A stretch of DNA of 64,000 bases from Candidatus Nitrososphaera gargensis Ga9.2 (GTDB taxonomy: Archaea; Thermoproteota; Nitrososphaeria; Nitrososphaerales; Nitrososphaeraceae): assembly GCF_000303155.1 (NCBI RefSeq), contig NC_018719.1, forward strand, positions 1 through 64,000, written 5' to 3'. Each line of letters opens with the position of its first letter. The stretch's first letter is position 1. A model generated the notes under the pieces. It saw nothing but the letters and a program-made list of their open reading frames with translations, was not told the DNA's origin and made no database searches. Shown here one piece after another: positions 43,423-52,034 of the stretch. Both the position numbers and the translations under genes were made by a program.

Positions 43423-43806
43423 TTACCAGCTCTCCACCATCAAGCCTGGAACCCTTTCAAAATGCTTCGTGTTTCGAGTGATCAGAGTTTCACCATTTGT
43501 CAGAACTATGCTGGCTATTAAAAGGTCGGCTTCGCCGATAGTGTTTGATTTCATGTTGGCGTCAAGCTCTCCCGCCATTCTTGCAGATTCGTGGTCTAGT
43601 GTAAGCAATTCCAATGAATTGAGAAGTTCTTTTACTTTTTGGATATCTTTTTCCTTGTCTTTTGATCTATAGATTCCTTTGTAGAGTTCAAAGGCATTTA
43701 TCATAGTAGTAGATGCCGGACTGTGCTGTAATTTTTCAAGTTTCTTAAGAGCATCAGCGTCGTTTTGCAACCATGCTATGAGAAAGTTGCTGTCGAAACA
43801 GGCCAT
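43423..43806 (-). CDS. vapC: VapC PIN-domain ribonuclease toxin
   Basis: 127-aa PIN protein with Asp in CFDSNFLIA, Glu in AFELYKGIY, Asp in GEADLLIAS and the TRNTKHFERVPGL end. On the minus strand, 6 bases after its vapB. Complete. Confidence 0.9.
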   Translation of the reverse strand: MACFDSNFLIAWLQNDADALKKLEKLQHSPASTTMINAFELYKGIYRSKDKEKDIQKVKELLNSLELLTLDHESARMAGELDANMKSNTIGEADLLIASIVLTNGETLITRNTKHFERVPGLMVESW

Positions 43807-43812
43807 TGTCGA

Positions 43813-44052
43813 TCAGAGCTCGAAATCGCGGGTTTTGAAATTCTTTCTGAATTCCCTGCTTGTCTCTTCCATAATTTTTGCAGTATCGGAGCTGATGGGC
43901 TCTCTGCTTTTTGCAAGTTCCAATAGTCTTTTAGCACTTCCTTTTTCATAACCTAGTCGTATTATCACGTCTGTAAAAGATTCATTTGGCCTCTTTCGCT
44001 TCTTCAGGATCTCGTAGGCTTCTTCAGATATCATTATCGTCTTGCTGGCCAT
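43813..44052 (-). CDS. vapB: VapB-type antitoxin
   Basis: 79 aa with MISEEAYEILKKRKRPNES and the FTDVIIRLGY block shared with the other VapB proteins here, then an acidic tail. Preceded on the minus strand by TATA-like sequence (44065-44090). Forms a module with the adjacent vapC. Confidence 0.88.
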   Translation of the reverse strand: MASKTIMISEEAYEILKKRKRPNESFTDVIIRLGYEKGSAKRLLELAKSREPISSDTAKIMEETSREFRKNFKTRDFEL

Positions 44053-44179
44053 TACAAAGTATGTATAAATATCTGTATATATAAATCTTTTAACCTTGCC
44101 GGCTCAGTAGAAACCAATCATTCTTGACCATCTGGTCGACATATCTCACTGCAACAAGCTTTCTGGTAGCCTCCAATTA

Positions 44180-45110
44180 TGCCCCTCTCTCATGAAAGAA
44201 TCCAGATATGTAAAGATGGCTAGGACAATGCTACATGTCCTGAAGCACGCCAGGATGCCATTGTTCCTCCACAACAGGAAGAGCAAAACCATATATTCAC
44301 AGTCTGGCAGCACGTCGTCCTTCTAGCCATCAGAGACAATACGAGGCCAAGAGCTACCGCATGTTAGCTGATTGGCTGGTCGAGGCTCATTACCTCAGGA
44401 TGTTCCTGCAGCTGTCGAAAATACCACATTTTACAACCATGCAGAAGTTCGCTGCCAGAATCTCTGGTACATTGCTGGAAAGAATAATCGCCTCTTTTTC
44501 ATCCTTCTTCTAACAAGCATCAAGCAGAGATATACTCCTTGGTCCTGATTCGTCCGGCTTCAAACCAACCCATGCGTCGCAGTACTACTACTACACTGAA
44601 AGAGCCGAGCTGAGAAGGGGATGGGGGTAAAGCTGTCTGTCAATTGGAGGAGAGATGCTCAAGCAGGTCATCTGTACCATCAAGATAAGGCGCGCACCAA
44701 GAAGGCATGACAACAACGTCGATTTCAAACCGCTGGTTGAAAGAGCAGCTGCCATCCTGCCGCTGTCAGTAGTTGCGGCAGACAAGGGCTACGACGACGA
44801 GGGCAACCACGTACTGGTGCGGGAACGGATGCACGCATACATACAGTGTCATACCGCCACGCTATCAAGGTGTGCCTGTATGGAAGACGCATGGCAGGTA
44901 CAGGAAGCTGATGAAGCGCGGCTATCCAAAAGTGCTGTACAGTCAGAGAGGAACAAGGACGAGACGATATTTTCAGTCATGAAGAGGCTGTTTGGCGAGA
45001 GTACCTGACGTCGGTACTGGTCAGGAACACGCAGAACAGGGAGCTGGCGTTTCGATGCATCGCCTACAACAACATGCATCGAGTGACGAATCTTCTTTTG
45101 TTATGGGTGA
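44180..45110 (+). mobile_element. Decayed IS5-like DDE transposase
   Basis: Scattered frames read as one transposase. MLHVLKHARMPLFLHNRKSK lies near 44230 and LADWLVEAHYLRMFL near 44365. The first Asp is in GPDSSGFKPTHAS (44545), the second in AADKGYDDEGNH (44780) and the Glu in NKDETIFSVMKRLFG (44955). Order and spacing fit a DDE_Tnp_1/IS5 enzyme. Several frameshifts and stops; no intact ends were identified. Confidence 0.68.
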
Positions 45111-45254
45111 TGGTTTCTACGTAGCCACATGGGTACCACGAGCATAGCCGAAGAATCGTAGCTGACTCGCTGAAGGTGTATATGTTGTTCTGGCTGTTAT
45201 TATGGCCGCCATACCTGATATGGAGAAGGACCATGGGGTGGACTAATTTTTGAT

Positions 45255-45282
45255 CTACTGTTTAGAGGTGGGTAGTTGACCT
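45255..45282 (+). repeat. TnpB right-end relic
   Basis: ACTGTTTAGAGGTGGGTAGTTGACC resembles the right end of the intact TnpB element that finishes at 50710 (AGCAGTGGGTAGTTGACC). No adjacent tnpB. Marks a lost or recombined element. Confidence 0.5.
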
Positions 45283-45317
45283 AATTTTTTGGCAGTATCC
45301 CCGAATAATACACAACA

Positions 45318-45677
45318 TCATCGTTTATAGTCATCTTCTAGCCTCACAATGTCCGATTCGTCAAACTCGCCTGTCGATATCTCCAGTATTATCGCGTCGG
45401 TGCCTGCGCCAATCAGCCGATGGATCGCCTTCCTTGGTATGGTTATCGTATCACCTGTTTGCAAGCTTTTTGTTTCAAGGGTTTCTTTGCTCCTTCCCAC
45501 TTGTACCTTTACAGGGCCTTTTACCACCTTCCAGAACTCAGAGTGGTTGTTGTGATATTGTAATGATAATCGCTTGTCGCCATCAACGTAGACCAGCTTG
45601 ACTGTGCACTGCTCGTTCAGCGTAAAGCGCTCGAATCTGCCCCATGGGCGCTTTTCTTCTTTTATGGTAGTAGTCAC
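45318..45677 (-). CDS. Cupin, mannose-6-phosphate isomerase type II-like
   Basis: 119 aa from GTG at 45677. It matches the C-terminal cupin of ManC/AlgA-type enzymes: EKRPWGRFERF, then YVDGDKRLSLQYHNNHSEFWKVVKG, GDTITIPRKAIHRL and EISTGEFDESDIVRLEDDY. His and Glu of the cupin metal site are present. No nucleotidyltransferase domain, so it is either a stand-alone isomerase or a binding cupin. Intact among IS relics, possibly linked to surface-glycan synthesis. Confidence 0.82.
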   Translation of the reverse strand: MTTTIKEEKRPWGRFERFTLNEQCTVKLVYVDGDKRLSLQYHNNHSEFWKVVKGPVKVQVGRSKETLETKSLQTGDTITIPRKAIHRLIGAGTDAIILEISTGEFDESDIVRLEDDYKR

Positions 45678-45778
45678 ACTGGCGACTTTACCCAATCCAA
45701 AGTTTTTAAACGTATTTAGAGAGGTGCATTGTTGCACAACTGACCAGTATGTCAAGGAGATTTGACTTGGCTGCATTT

Positions 45779-46394
45779 AGCTTGGCCTTCTTTTGACATC
45801 GCCTCCCGTACATGGTCAACTGGTGGCGCTCTTACAACGAATCCCTGGTCAGGCGTGTGGGGAAGTGATGATGATGCTGCTGCTGGAGATTTTGATGTAA
45901 TCGATGGCTGGCATGATGCCGAGCTGGAAAAGATGAATATGAGGGTAAGGAAGGTTTGCATCATTCAAGTAGTACCCTCACACTCTTTTTTGTCCAGCTG
46001 CTGGGGGGTACATGCGTGTGTATATTTCCACCTGCCATACAGACACAGACAGACATTGAAGGTGTGGTAAAGGCGCATGCAAAAAAAGAAGGTGTGTGCC
46101 TTCTATCACCAACTACAGCACACCCTCTCTGTGCCGGCGTATCATCAACAGTCTGGACATCAAGATAAATGAAAGAGTTGGCAACGACATCGTAATTGCA
46201 CTTGACAGTACAGGTATCAAGGTAGCCAACCGTGCGGAGAGAATGGATGCGGCACAACAAGTGGCATGTACGCAGAGGCTGCCTGAAGAAGATACACATG
46301 TGTGTGGCAGTTGTGACATCAGGAAAAAGAAGGTCGTTTCGCTGCAAGTGACAAGCGAAGAGGTACAGCATGACGACGGCAAGGTGCTGAAAAA
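45779..46394 (+). mobile_element. Decayed second IS5-family transposase
   Basis: Fragments in several frames read as one IS5-type protein: WWRSYNESLVRR (45810), DFDVIDGWHDAELEKMNM (45890), VYFHLPYR (46020), then DIKINERVGNDIVIALDSTGIKVANR (46160-46235) with the first catalytic Asp. CDIRKKKVVSLQVTSEEV and GKVLKK follow to 46394. At least four frame changes; the C-terminal part with the last acidic residue is missing, replaced by an inverted-repeat mini-element. Confidence 0.68.
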
Positions 46395-46395
46395 G

Positions 46396-46477
46396 CGACA
46401 CTGTTGAAAATTCGGGAGATTTGCAGATTTTTCCTTCATGATATCGCTAGCGATCACCCGCAAATTCAACAGTGTCG
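46396..46477. repeat. 82-bp mini-element with terminal inverted repeats
   Basis: CGACACTGTTGAA at 46396-46408 is perfectly inverted as TTCAACAGTGTCG at 46465-46477. An imperfect match extends inward for about 8 more bases. The interior has no gene. It interrupts the IS5-like frame just after GKVLKK. It may be a MITE or two abutting IS ends left by deletion. Confidence 0.6.
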
Positions 46478-46746
46478 TGTCTCGCTGGATCTGTGCCACG
46501 CGACGCTCTCAACATTCTGTCTGTCCTCCCAAAGGCTCTCGAAGGGAACATACACAGGGAGCAGAGCCCTGCAGGAGCCTCTATGAAGTCCGCCGCAGAA
46601 GTGCGCAGGAACGATAGAGATGAACTACATATGGATCTAGCCAACATGCAGTATATAGCGTCGGCATAGTAGATTACTTCATGTCGTCACACCTTTTAAA
46701 CCCTGCAAGCTGGAAGGCTGACTGCCGCATAGCACGCATAAACTTC

Positions 46747-46860
46747 CAGCAAACTAGTTTGTACAAACTAGTTTGCTGTTCTACTCACTAATTTTCAGGC
46801 CTTTAGAGCCCTCTCTACTCACTAATTTTCAATCATAAACAGCCTGTTACTCACTAATTT
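46747..46860. repeat. 32-bp perfect palindrome plus three direct repeats before an IS110-like gene
   Basis: A perfect palindrome spans 46747-46778, built on arms reading CAGCAAACTAGTTTGT. It is followed by three copies of CTACTCACTAATTTTCA-type sequence at 46781, 46815 and 46847 (the last shorter), spaced 34 and 32 bases. All lie in the 470-base gene-free stretch (46480-46952) upstream of the IS110-like relic. They may be part of its left end, where IS110-group elements encode a structured RNA; this is inference. Confidence 0.6.
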
Positions 46861-46952
46861 AAAATAAAGGGTAGATAACAGACCTATTGCGTAATTAGGT
46901 GACATGTTCGCCAAGGATAAGACGTAGAAAAGCCACTACTACCACTACCGAT

Positions 46953-47983
46953 ATGTATGCTGCATTGGATCTGGGTGAAAAAGAACATCCAAGCGGTTCT
47001 GAAAAGAGATGATGGCAGAATTGTCAGGGAAGCAAAGCTGAAGAAGCAGGCGGATCAGATACTTCAATTTCTGAAGGGAACAGATGCTGCCGTGGTCATG
47101 GAATCTGGATACAACTACCAATTTCTGTACGACCTTCTGAAAGAGAGAAGGACTATGATGTCAAGGTAGCACATCCACTCATGGTAAAAGCAATTGCATA
47201 CGCAAAGGTAAAGAAAGACGGATAAGGTAGATGCTAGGACACTGGCAGGCAGACCTCTGTTGAGGATGGATATATGGTACCTGAATGCTATATATTCCAG
47301 ACATAAAGAAAGACAAGGGAGCTGCGAGACCTGGTTCGAAGGAGACACTATTATTTTGTAAAAACAAGGACCATGTTCAAGAACAAGGTAGGTACATGTT
47401 GAGCTGAGCAAGAGGTGGATTGACTATCATTCTGACCTGTTTACAGAAAAGGGAAAGGAATACCTGCGTTCACTGAAGATATCCGCCGTGGATGACTGCC
47501 TCGATGATACCATCGAATTTCTGGACAGAAAGATACTCCAACTCGATAGGGAAATCAAAAAGATGGCCACCACAGACGACAGGTACGCAAGACACCTGAT
47601 GACAATACCGGGGATATCTTACTATGCCGCGCTGCTGATATCTGCTGAAATAGCAGACATAAACAGGTTCTCTGACTATGAACACCTGTGCTCATATGCC
47701 AAGCTTATACCTGGGACCTACCAGTCCGGTGACAAGCAGTACCAGAGACCTGACATGAAAGGAAATGACATGCTAAACTGGATAATGATACAGTGCACTC
47801 ATGTGCATGTACAGTACTGTGATTCGATTCGTCATCTATAACACGGCATTACAACAAAATCAAGGCTCGGAAAGGAAGCAACACCAAGATTGCTATAATG
47901 GCAGCTGCTCGAAAGATGACGTGTGTGTGCGTGCCATATACGTCATGCTAAAGGAAGAAAGATCCTTTAGGCTGGATGGTTGA
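46953..47983 (+). mobile_element. Decayed IS110-family transposase
   Basis: ATG at 46953 begins MYAALDLGEK, with the first Asp of the RuvC-like DEDD domain. The frame then shifts to NIQAVLKRDDGRIVREAKL and VVMESGYNYQFLYDLLKE (the Glu). The second half carries the Transposase_20 block: LMTIPGISYYAALLISAEIAD, FSDYEHLCSYAKLIPG. Several frameshifts separate the parts. IS110 enzymes use a bridge RNA from the element's noncoding end; this copy cannot make a full protein. Confidence 0.75.
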
Positions 47984-48204
47984 GCAGTGGTGATAACTGG
48001 GCCTCTTGTTGTCTTGCATCTATCTCTCTTCTATCCGAGATAGGATGCCCGAATTAGGTTAGGCCAAGGCTCGCGCAAAGCCACAGTGCACTATTGGTGC
48101 GAATGGGAGTATGCTCGTCCAGCAGCAAGGATAAATGGGATGCTGTAGTAGAAAACGACATGGGAGGCAACAACCCCTCCCATCATGAAAATCTTTTATA
48201 CGTA

Positions 48205-49490
48205 AAAAAGTTACTTTGTTTCAACACCCGGTCATGTCTCAGCCGACATGATCGAAGAAAAAATATCGAGGAACAACAGGGAACACATGACAACAAAAAG
48301 AACTTACAAGTTTCGTTTGTACCCGACAAAGCAGCAAAAGATACTGCTTGATAACACTATTGAAACATACAGACGCTTGTACAATGATTCACTTGGCGAA
48401 AGGCGTGTAGATTGGGATGTCGGATTCTATGAACAGAAACAGCTGTTAACGCTGAGAAAGCAAGACAGCAAATATCTAAAACAGGTACACAGCTAAGTGC
48501 TGCAAGATGTTATTAAGACTCGACAAGGCATATCAGGCATTCTTCAAGAAACTTGCTAGATATCCAAACTTCAAGAGGAAAGGCAAGTACAATTCGTTCA
48601 CGTACCCGCAATATAACAATGGCTGGAAAATCAGGGACAATAAGCTTATGTTGTCATGTATGGGAGCCATCAAAATCAAATGCATAGGATACCTGTTGGT
48701 ATATTGAAAGGGTGTACCATCATTCGGGATGTCGATCAATGGTACGCTTGCATAACTACTACTACTGACGATAGTGTTGTCGAAAAATCTATCAAGACCG
48801 ATGTAACAAAATCTGTCGGAATAGATGTTGGCTTGATTAATTGGCTCGCATTGAGTGACGGCAGAATAATAGAAAATCCACTAGACTTTGACGCACAGGC
48901 AAAGAAGATCAAGCAACTACAGAAGAACCACGCAAGAAAGCAGAAAGGTTCGAGGAACAGGGAGAAGGCAAGGATTCAACTTGCCAAAGCATGGAGGCAG
49001 GTGAGAAGATGCAGGGATGATTTTGTACACAAGACATCAAGGACGATTGCAGACCAAGGATATACTTTTGTGATATTTGAAAAAGTTGAATATCAAAAAC
49101 ATGGTCAAGAACCACCATCTAGCATCGGCAATAATGGATGCCACCTGGGGAAAGCTGCGCCAATTAACTGCCTACAAGGTAGAAAAGCGCGGTGGACGGG
49201 TACTAGTCGTCAATCCAGGTGGTACATCGCAGAAATGCTCTGGGTGTGGAGTGGAAGTAAAAGAAAAGCTTGACCTGTCGATACGCATGTTTGAATGTCA
49301 TAGCTGTGGCCTTGTACTCGATAGAGACACGAACGCAGCAAAGAACATTCTGAAATCGGGTCTGGAACAGGCCCATGCAGAGACAGAACCTCTACTTATC
49401 CGACAACGACACCAACAACGACAACGGATAAGCAAGTTTCAGTCGAGGAAGCAAGAAGCCCACGTCTTAAGACGTGGGTAGTTCACTTCA
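48205..49490 (+). mobile_element. tnpB: Decayed TnpB element (IS605/IS1341 type)
   Basis: tnpB begins at ATG 48287 (TTKRTYKFRLYPTKQQK) after a hairpin left end (TCATGTC/GACATGA, 48225-48245). The frame breaks near 48496, 48700 and 49100. RuvC Asp is in GIDVGLINW, Glu in VIFEKVEY, the zinc pair in CSGCG/CHSCG and the last Asp in LDRDTNAAKN, ending QEAHVLRRG. The right end is the palindrome CCCACGTCTTAAGACGTGGG at 49459-49478 with the tnpB stop just after it. No tnpA. Inactive as protein. Confidence 0.8.
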
Positions 49491-49500
49491 CCCGGCATGG

Positions 49501-49546
49501 TCGCAAAGGAAGCCCGAATCCCTTTAGGGTCGGGAGGAATTTGCGA
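49501..49546 (+). repeat. Left end of intact TnpB element F (nested hairpin)
   Basis: Outer stem TCGCAAA (49501-49507) with TTTGCGA (49540-49546) encloses an inner stem CCCGA...TCGGG with a CCC-TTTA-GGG tip. The same two-level fold with a TTTA tip appears at 59406-59460. It starts only about 20 bases after the right end of the decayed element, so the two TnpB elements lie in tandem. Confidence 0.65.
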
Positions 49547-49586
49547 CTGTTATGCTTAAATATATTGAGCGATACTATCTATATGA

Positions 49587-50708
49587 ATGCTTCAAGCCCT
49601 GCCCGTCAAGCTGGAAACAAGCGGCGACGAGAAGGCTCTCCTGCTTGCCACCATGAAAAAGTATAATGAAGCAGCAAATTTTCTTGCTGAACAGGCATTT
49701 CGGTTGAAGATAGCAAACAAAGTAGAGCTACAAAAGAGGTTCTATTATCAACTGCGAGAACAGTTCAACTTATCTGCACAGTTTGCCGTCCGTGTGATAA
49801 GCAAAGTGGTTGAAGCATACAAAAAAGACAAAAGAATCAAACCTGTGTTTAGAGAACTCGGTGCTATCCAGTATGACCAGCGCAACCTTTCATGGAAAGG
49901 ACTGGATAGAGTATCAATGATAACACTGAAAGGTAGAATCAAACTCCGCACAAGAATAGGTGAGTACCAGAAATCAAGAGCAGACAGAATAAGAGGACAG
50001 GCAGACCTGATATACAGAAAAGGTGAGTTCTACCTCATCGCAGTTGTTGATGCTCCAGAACAGTCAGAGTTTGACCCCGTAGGAGCTATCGGCGTTGACC
50101 TTGGAATCGAAAACATTGCCACCGATAGCGACGGTCAGGTATTCCGCGGGGAGACGATAGAGAAGGCAAGGAAGCGATATAATAGTCTGCGAGCTCGGCT
50201 GCAAAAGAAGAGCACACGATCTGCAAAGCGACATTTGAAAAAGATGTCTGGCAGGGAGAAACGCTTCAAGCGTGACATTAACCATGTTATCTCAAAAGCC
50301 ATTGTCTCCAAAGCCAAAGGCACCATCAGAGCGATTGCACTAGAGGATTTGAGTGGAATACGCTCTAGGGCAACGGTTATTGGGCGCAAACAACAAAGAG
50401 ACAGACACAGCAAGTGGTCTTTCAGACAACTACGAGCGTTTGTGGAGTACAAGGCAAAGCGGGATGGTGTTCCTGTCAAGTTCGTTGACCCAAAGAACAC
50501 TTCTCGTGAATGTCCAAAATGCCACAACATTGACGCAAGAAACAGACGTACACGAAACCACTTCAAGTGTACAGAATGCGGATATGAGGCAATGGCTGAT
50601 CATGTTGCTGCTTGCAATATAGCAGCTAGGGCTGCTGTCAACCAGCCCATTGTAGCGCCTCTTTTTTCGGCAGTTACAAGCCCACTTGCTTTAGCAGTGG
50701 GTAGTTGA
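49587..50708 (+). CDS. tnpB: TnpB RNA-guided nuclease, intact
   Basis: 373 aa. The RuvC-like catalytic acids are all present: Asp in IGVDLGIEN, Glu in ALEDLSGIR and Asp in MADHVAACN. The zinc finger has CPKC and CTEC. TnpB cuts DNA guided by an RNA from the element's right end and helps retain IS605-type elements. The stop codon lies inside the right end (AGCAGTGGGTAGTTGACC, 50690-50710). No Y1 transposase is nearby, so it is IS1341-like. Sequence is quite different from the other TnpB copies. Confidence 0.92.
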   Translation: MLQALPVKLETSGDEKALLLATMKKYNEAANFLAEQAFRLKIANKVELQKRFYYQLREQFNLSAQFAVRVISKVVEAYKKDKRIKPVFRELGAIQYDQRNLSWKGLDRVSMITLKGRIKLRTRIGEYQKSRADRIRGQADLIYRKGEFYLIAVVDAPEQSEFDPVGAIGVDLGIENIATDSDGQVFRGETIEKARKRYNSLRARLQKKSTRSAKRHLKKMSGREKRFKRDINHVISKAIVSKAKGTIRAIALEDLSGIRSRATVIGRKQQRDRHSKWSFRQLRAFVEYKAKRDGVPVKFVDPKNTSRECPKCHNIDARNRRTRNHFKCTECGYEAMADHVAACNIAARAAVNQPIVAPLFSAVTSPLALAVGS

Positions 50709-50735
50709 CCTTCATCAAAATGATCTAGGTTTTAA
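50660..50735 (+). ncRNA. Probable omega-RNA/right-end RNA of TnpB element F
   Basis: In TnpB systems the guide RNA covers the tnpB 3' end and the right end, with the guide read from the flank. Here the hairpin CCCACTTGCTTTAGCAGTGGG (50679-50698) and GTAGTTGACC mark the right end, so the guide would be read from about 50710 onward. Position is by analogy only; the 5' limit is not determined. Confidence 0.4.
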
Positions 50736-50813
50736 CAATTTATCATTTCTATGGCTTGGAGTAACATAACAATCGACGTGCCGCAATAAAAACAGACAGT
50801 CAGTTGGAAGCGT

Positions 50814-51830
50814 ATGCGGAAAGAACACGCAAGCAACAACACTAGCAAAAACAAGCTTCTAGCACTGGCAATAGCAGCCGCACTCGTAGCATCGATATTG
50901 AGCATAGTAGGAGGCAGCATACCAAGTGCGTCCGCAGCAGAGCCCAAGACAATAAACGCAGGCACAGGTCAAGGCTTGCTGTACTATGAGGCGCACAGGA
51001 TACCAAGCAGCCACTGGAACCCGTGTTTTGCCACGAGCTGTGACCAAGGAACCGGACCGGGCACGTGGGTGTGGTTTGTACTCTTCAACGATGCAGGTGA
51101 GCCCATCGTGGCCGACCTTGCAAACGAAGACGGCGTACTCATAACAGGCCTTGAGGTAGGAAAGACGTACTTCCTGCAGCCGACCGACTGTGTCTATCCA
51201 AACTGCGGAGAACCGCCACATGACGTGATATTCAACAACTGGCACGACTGCGATGATACAAGACAAAGACCGTTTGTAATCGCGGCAGGCACTATAGTAT
51301 CAGGAGCAGCATATTACAGGTACCACCTCCATGGCGAACCAAATGAGCCGGTAGCATGTTTCACTACAGGTACACCCAACCCGCCTGCAAACAACAACCC
51401 ACCCCCAACCAACAACCCACCTCAAAACCCCAACCAGCCTACAAGCCCTGGGACAGTTGAGACCGGAATGACAGATCCTGTCTTCTACTTCAAGCTGGTC
51501 AACTTCGTGAACAACGAGTTTGGTATTGGCACAGTAATAGCAGAAGAGAACGACACTAGGACAGCAGCCGAGATATTAGCCGAGCAAATCCCAGACACCA
51601 ACCTCTCAGGTCAGCCTCTGGATTCCGATTCATCACTGAGATATGCAATGTATAACTCACTGTACGAGATCGTCAGAGATGACCCTGTAAGCTGCATGCA
51701 GATCATGAGGGCAGCCGTGGACGCAGGCATACCTTGGGATCAGCTGTCTGATATGCAAAAGGCGTACATAATCCTCAAAGTGAAGGGATCCTCGCTGGAC
51801 GCAACAAATGTAGACTTTGGCAACCTCTAA
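50814..51830 (+). CDS. Secreted protein with Pro/Asn linker, upstream of S-layer genes
   Basis: 338 aa with a signal peptide (about 14-42, ending ASAAE). A Cys-containing N-terminal domain of about 150 residues (HWNPCFATSC, CVYPNCGEPP, WHDCDD) may form disulfides. A Pro/Asn-rich linker (about 184-205) and a helical C-terminal domain (about 220-335) follow. No anchor. It is separated from the S-layer candidate by a terminator, so it has its own transcript. Likely a surface-associated protein; not recognised. Confidence 0.78.
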   Translation: MRKEHASNNTSKNKLLALAIAAALVASILSIVGGSIPSASAAEPKTINAGTGQGLLYYEAHRIPSSHWNPCFATSCDQGTGPGTWVWFVLFNDAGEPIVADLANEDGVLITGLEVGKTYFLQPTDCVYPNCGEPPHDVIFNNWHDCDDTRQRPFVIAAGTIVSGAAYYRYHLHGEPNEPVACFTTGTPNPPANNNPPPTNNPPQNPNQPTSPGTVETGMTDPVFYFKLVNFVNNEFGIGTVIAEENDTRTAAEILAEQIPDTNLSGQPLDSDSSLRYAMYNSLYEIVRDDPVSCMQIMRAAVDAGIPWDQLSDMQKAYIILKVKGSSLDATNVDFGNL

Positions 51831-51831
51831 A

Positions 51832-51870
51832 GCAGACCTGGCCCGTCTGCATTTTTTCTTTTTTCTTTGT
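51832..51870 (+). terminator. Hairpin and T-tract terminator
   Basis: GCAGAC (51832-51837) and GTCTGC (51845-51850) form a 6-bp stem with a 7-base loop just after the secreted-protein stop. The run ATTTTTTCTTTTTTCTTT follows. T-tracts terminate archaeal RNA polymerase; the stem may help. Confidence 0.7.
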
Positions 51871-51998
51871 ATCTTTATATGTTTTTGCATGCTCAATTTA
51901 AAATACTACGAGTTCATGTTTAGATAACCACAAATTTCTATAAAAACTACAAATTTATGAGGCACGCTGTCAGCAAGATGAACCTTTCGTTCACAAGT

Positions 51999-52006
51999 TT
52001 TATATA
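51999..52006 (+). promoter_or_regulatory. TATA box of the S-layer candidate gene
   Basis: TTTATATA lies 29-36 bases before the ATG at 52035. Archaeal TATA boxes centre about 26 bases before the start site, so the transcript would be almost leaderless. The upstream 100 bases are A/T-rich with no competing gene. Fits a strong promoter. Confidence 0.65.
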
Positions 52007-52034
52007 GTAAATTCTTCTTACGCGACCCAGCTAT

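Noticed and set aside
46781-46860. Three spaced direct repeats as a CRISPR array
   Set aside because: Only three short, partly degenerate units of 13-17 bases with spacers of about 17 bases, no cas genes, and an IS110 context; reported as a repeat cluster instead.
47325-47345. CTGGTTCGAAGG as the T-arm of a tRNA
   Set aside because: It lies inside the IS110-like coding region and no acceptor stem or anticodon arm can be formed around it. I found no other convincing tRNA in the window.
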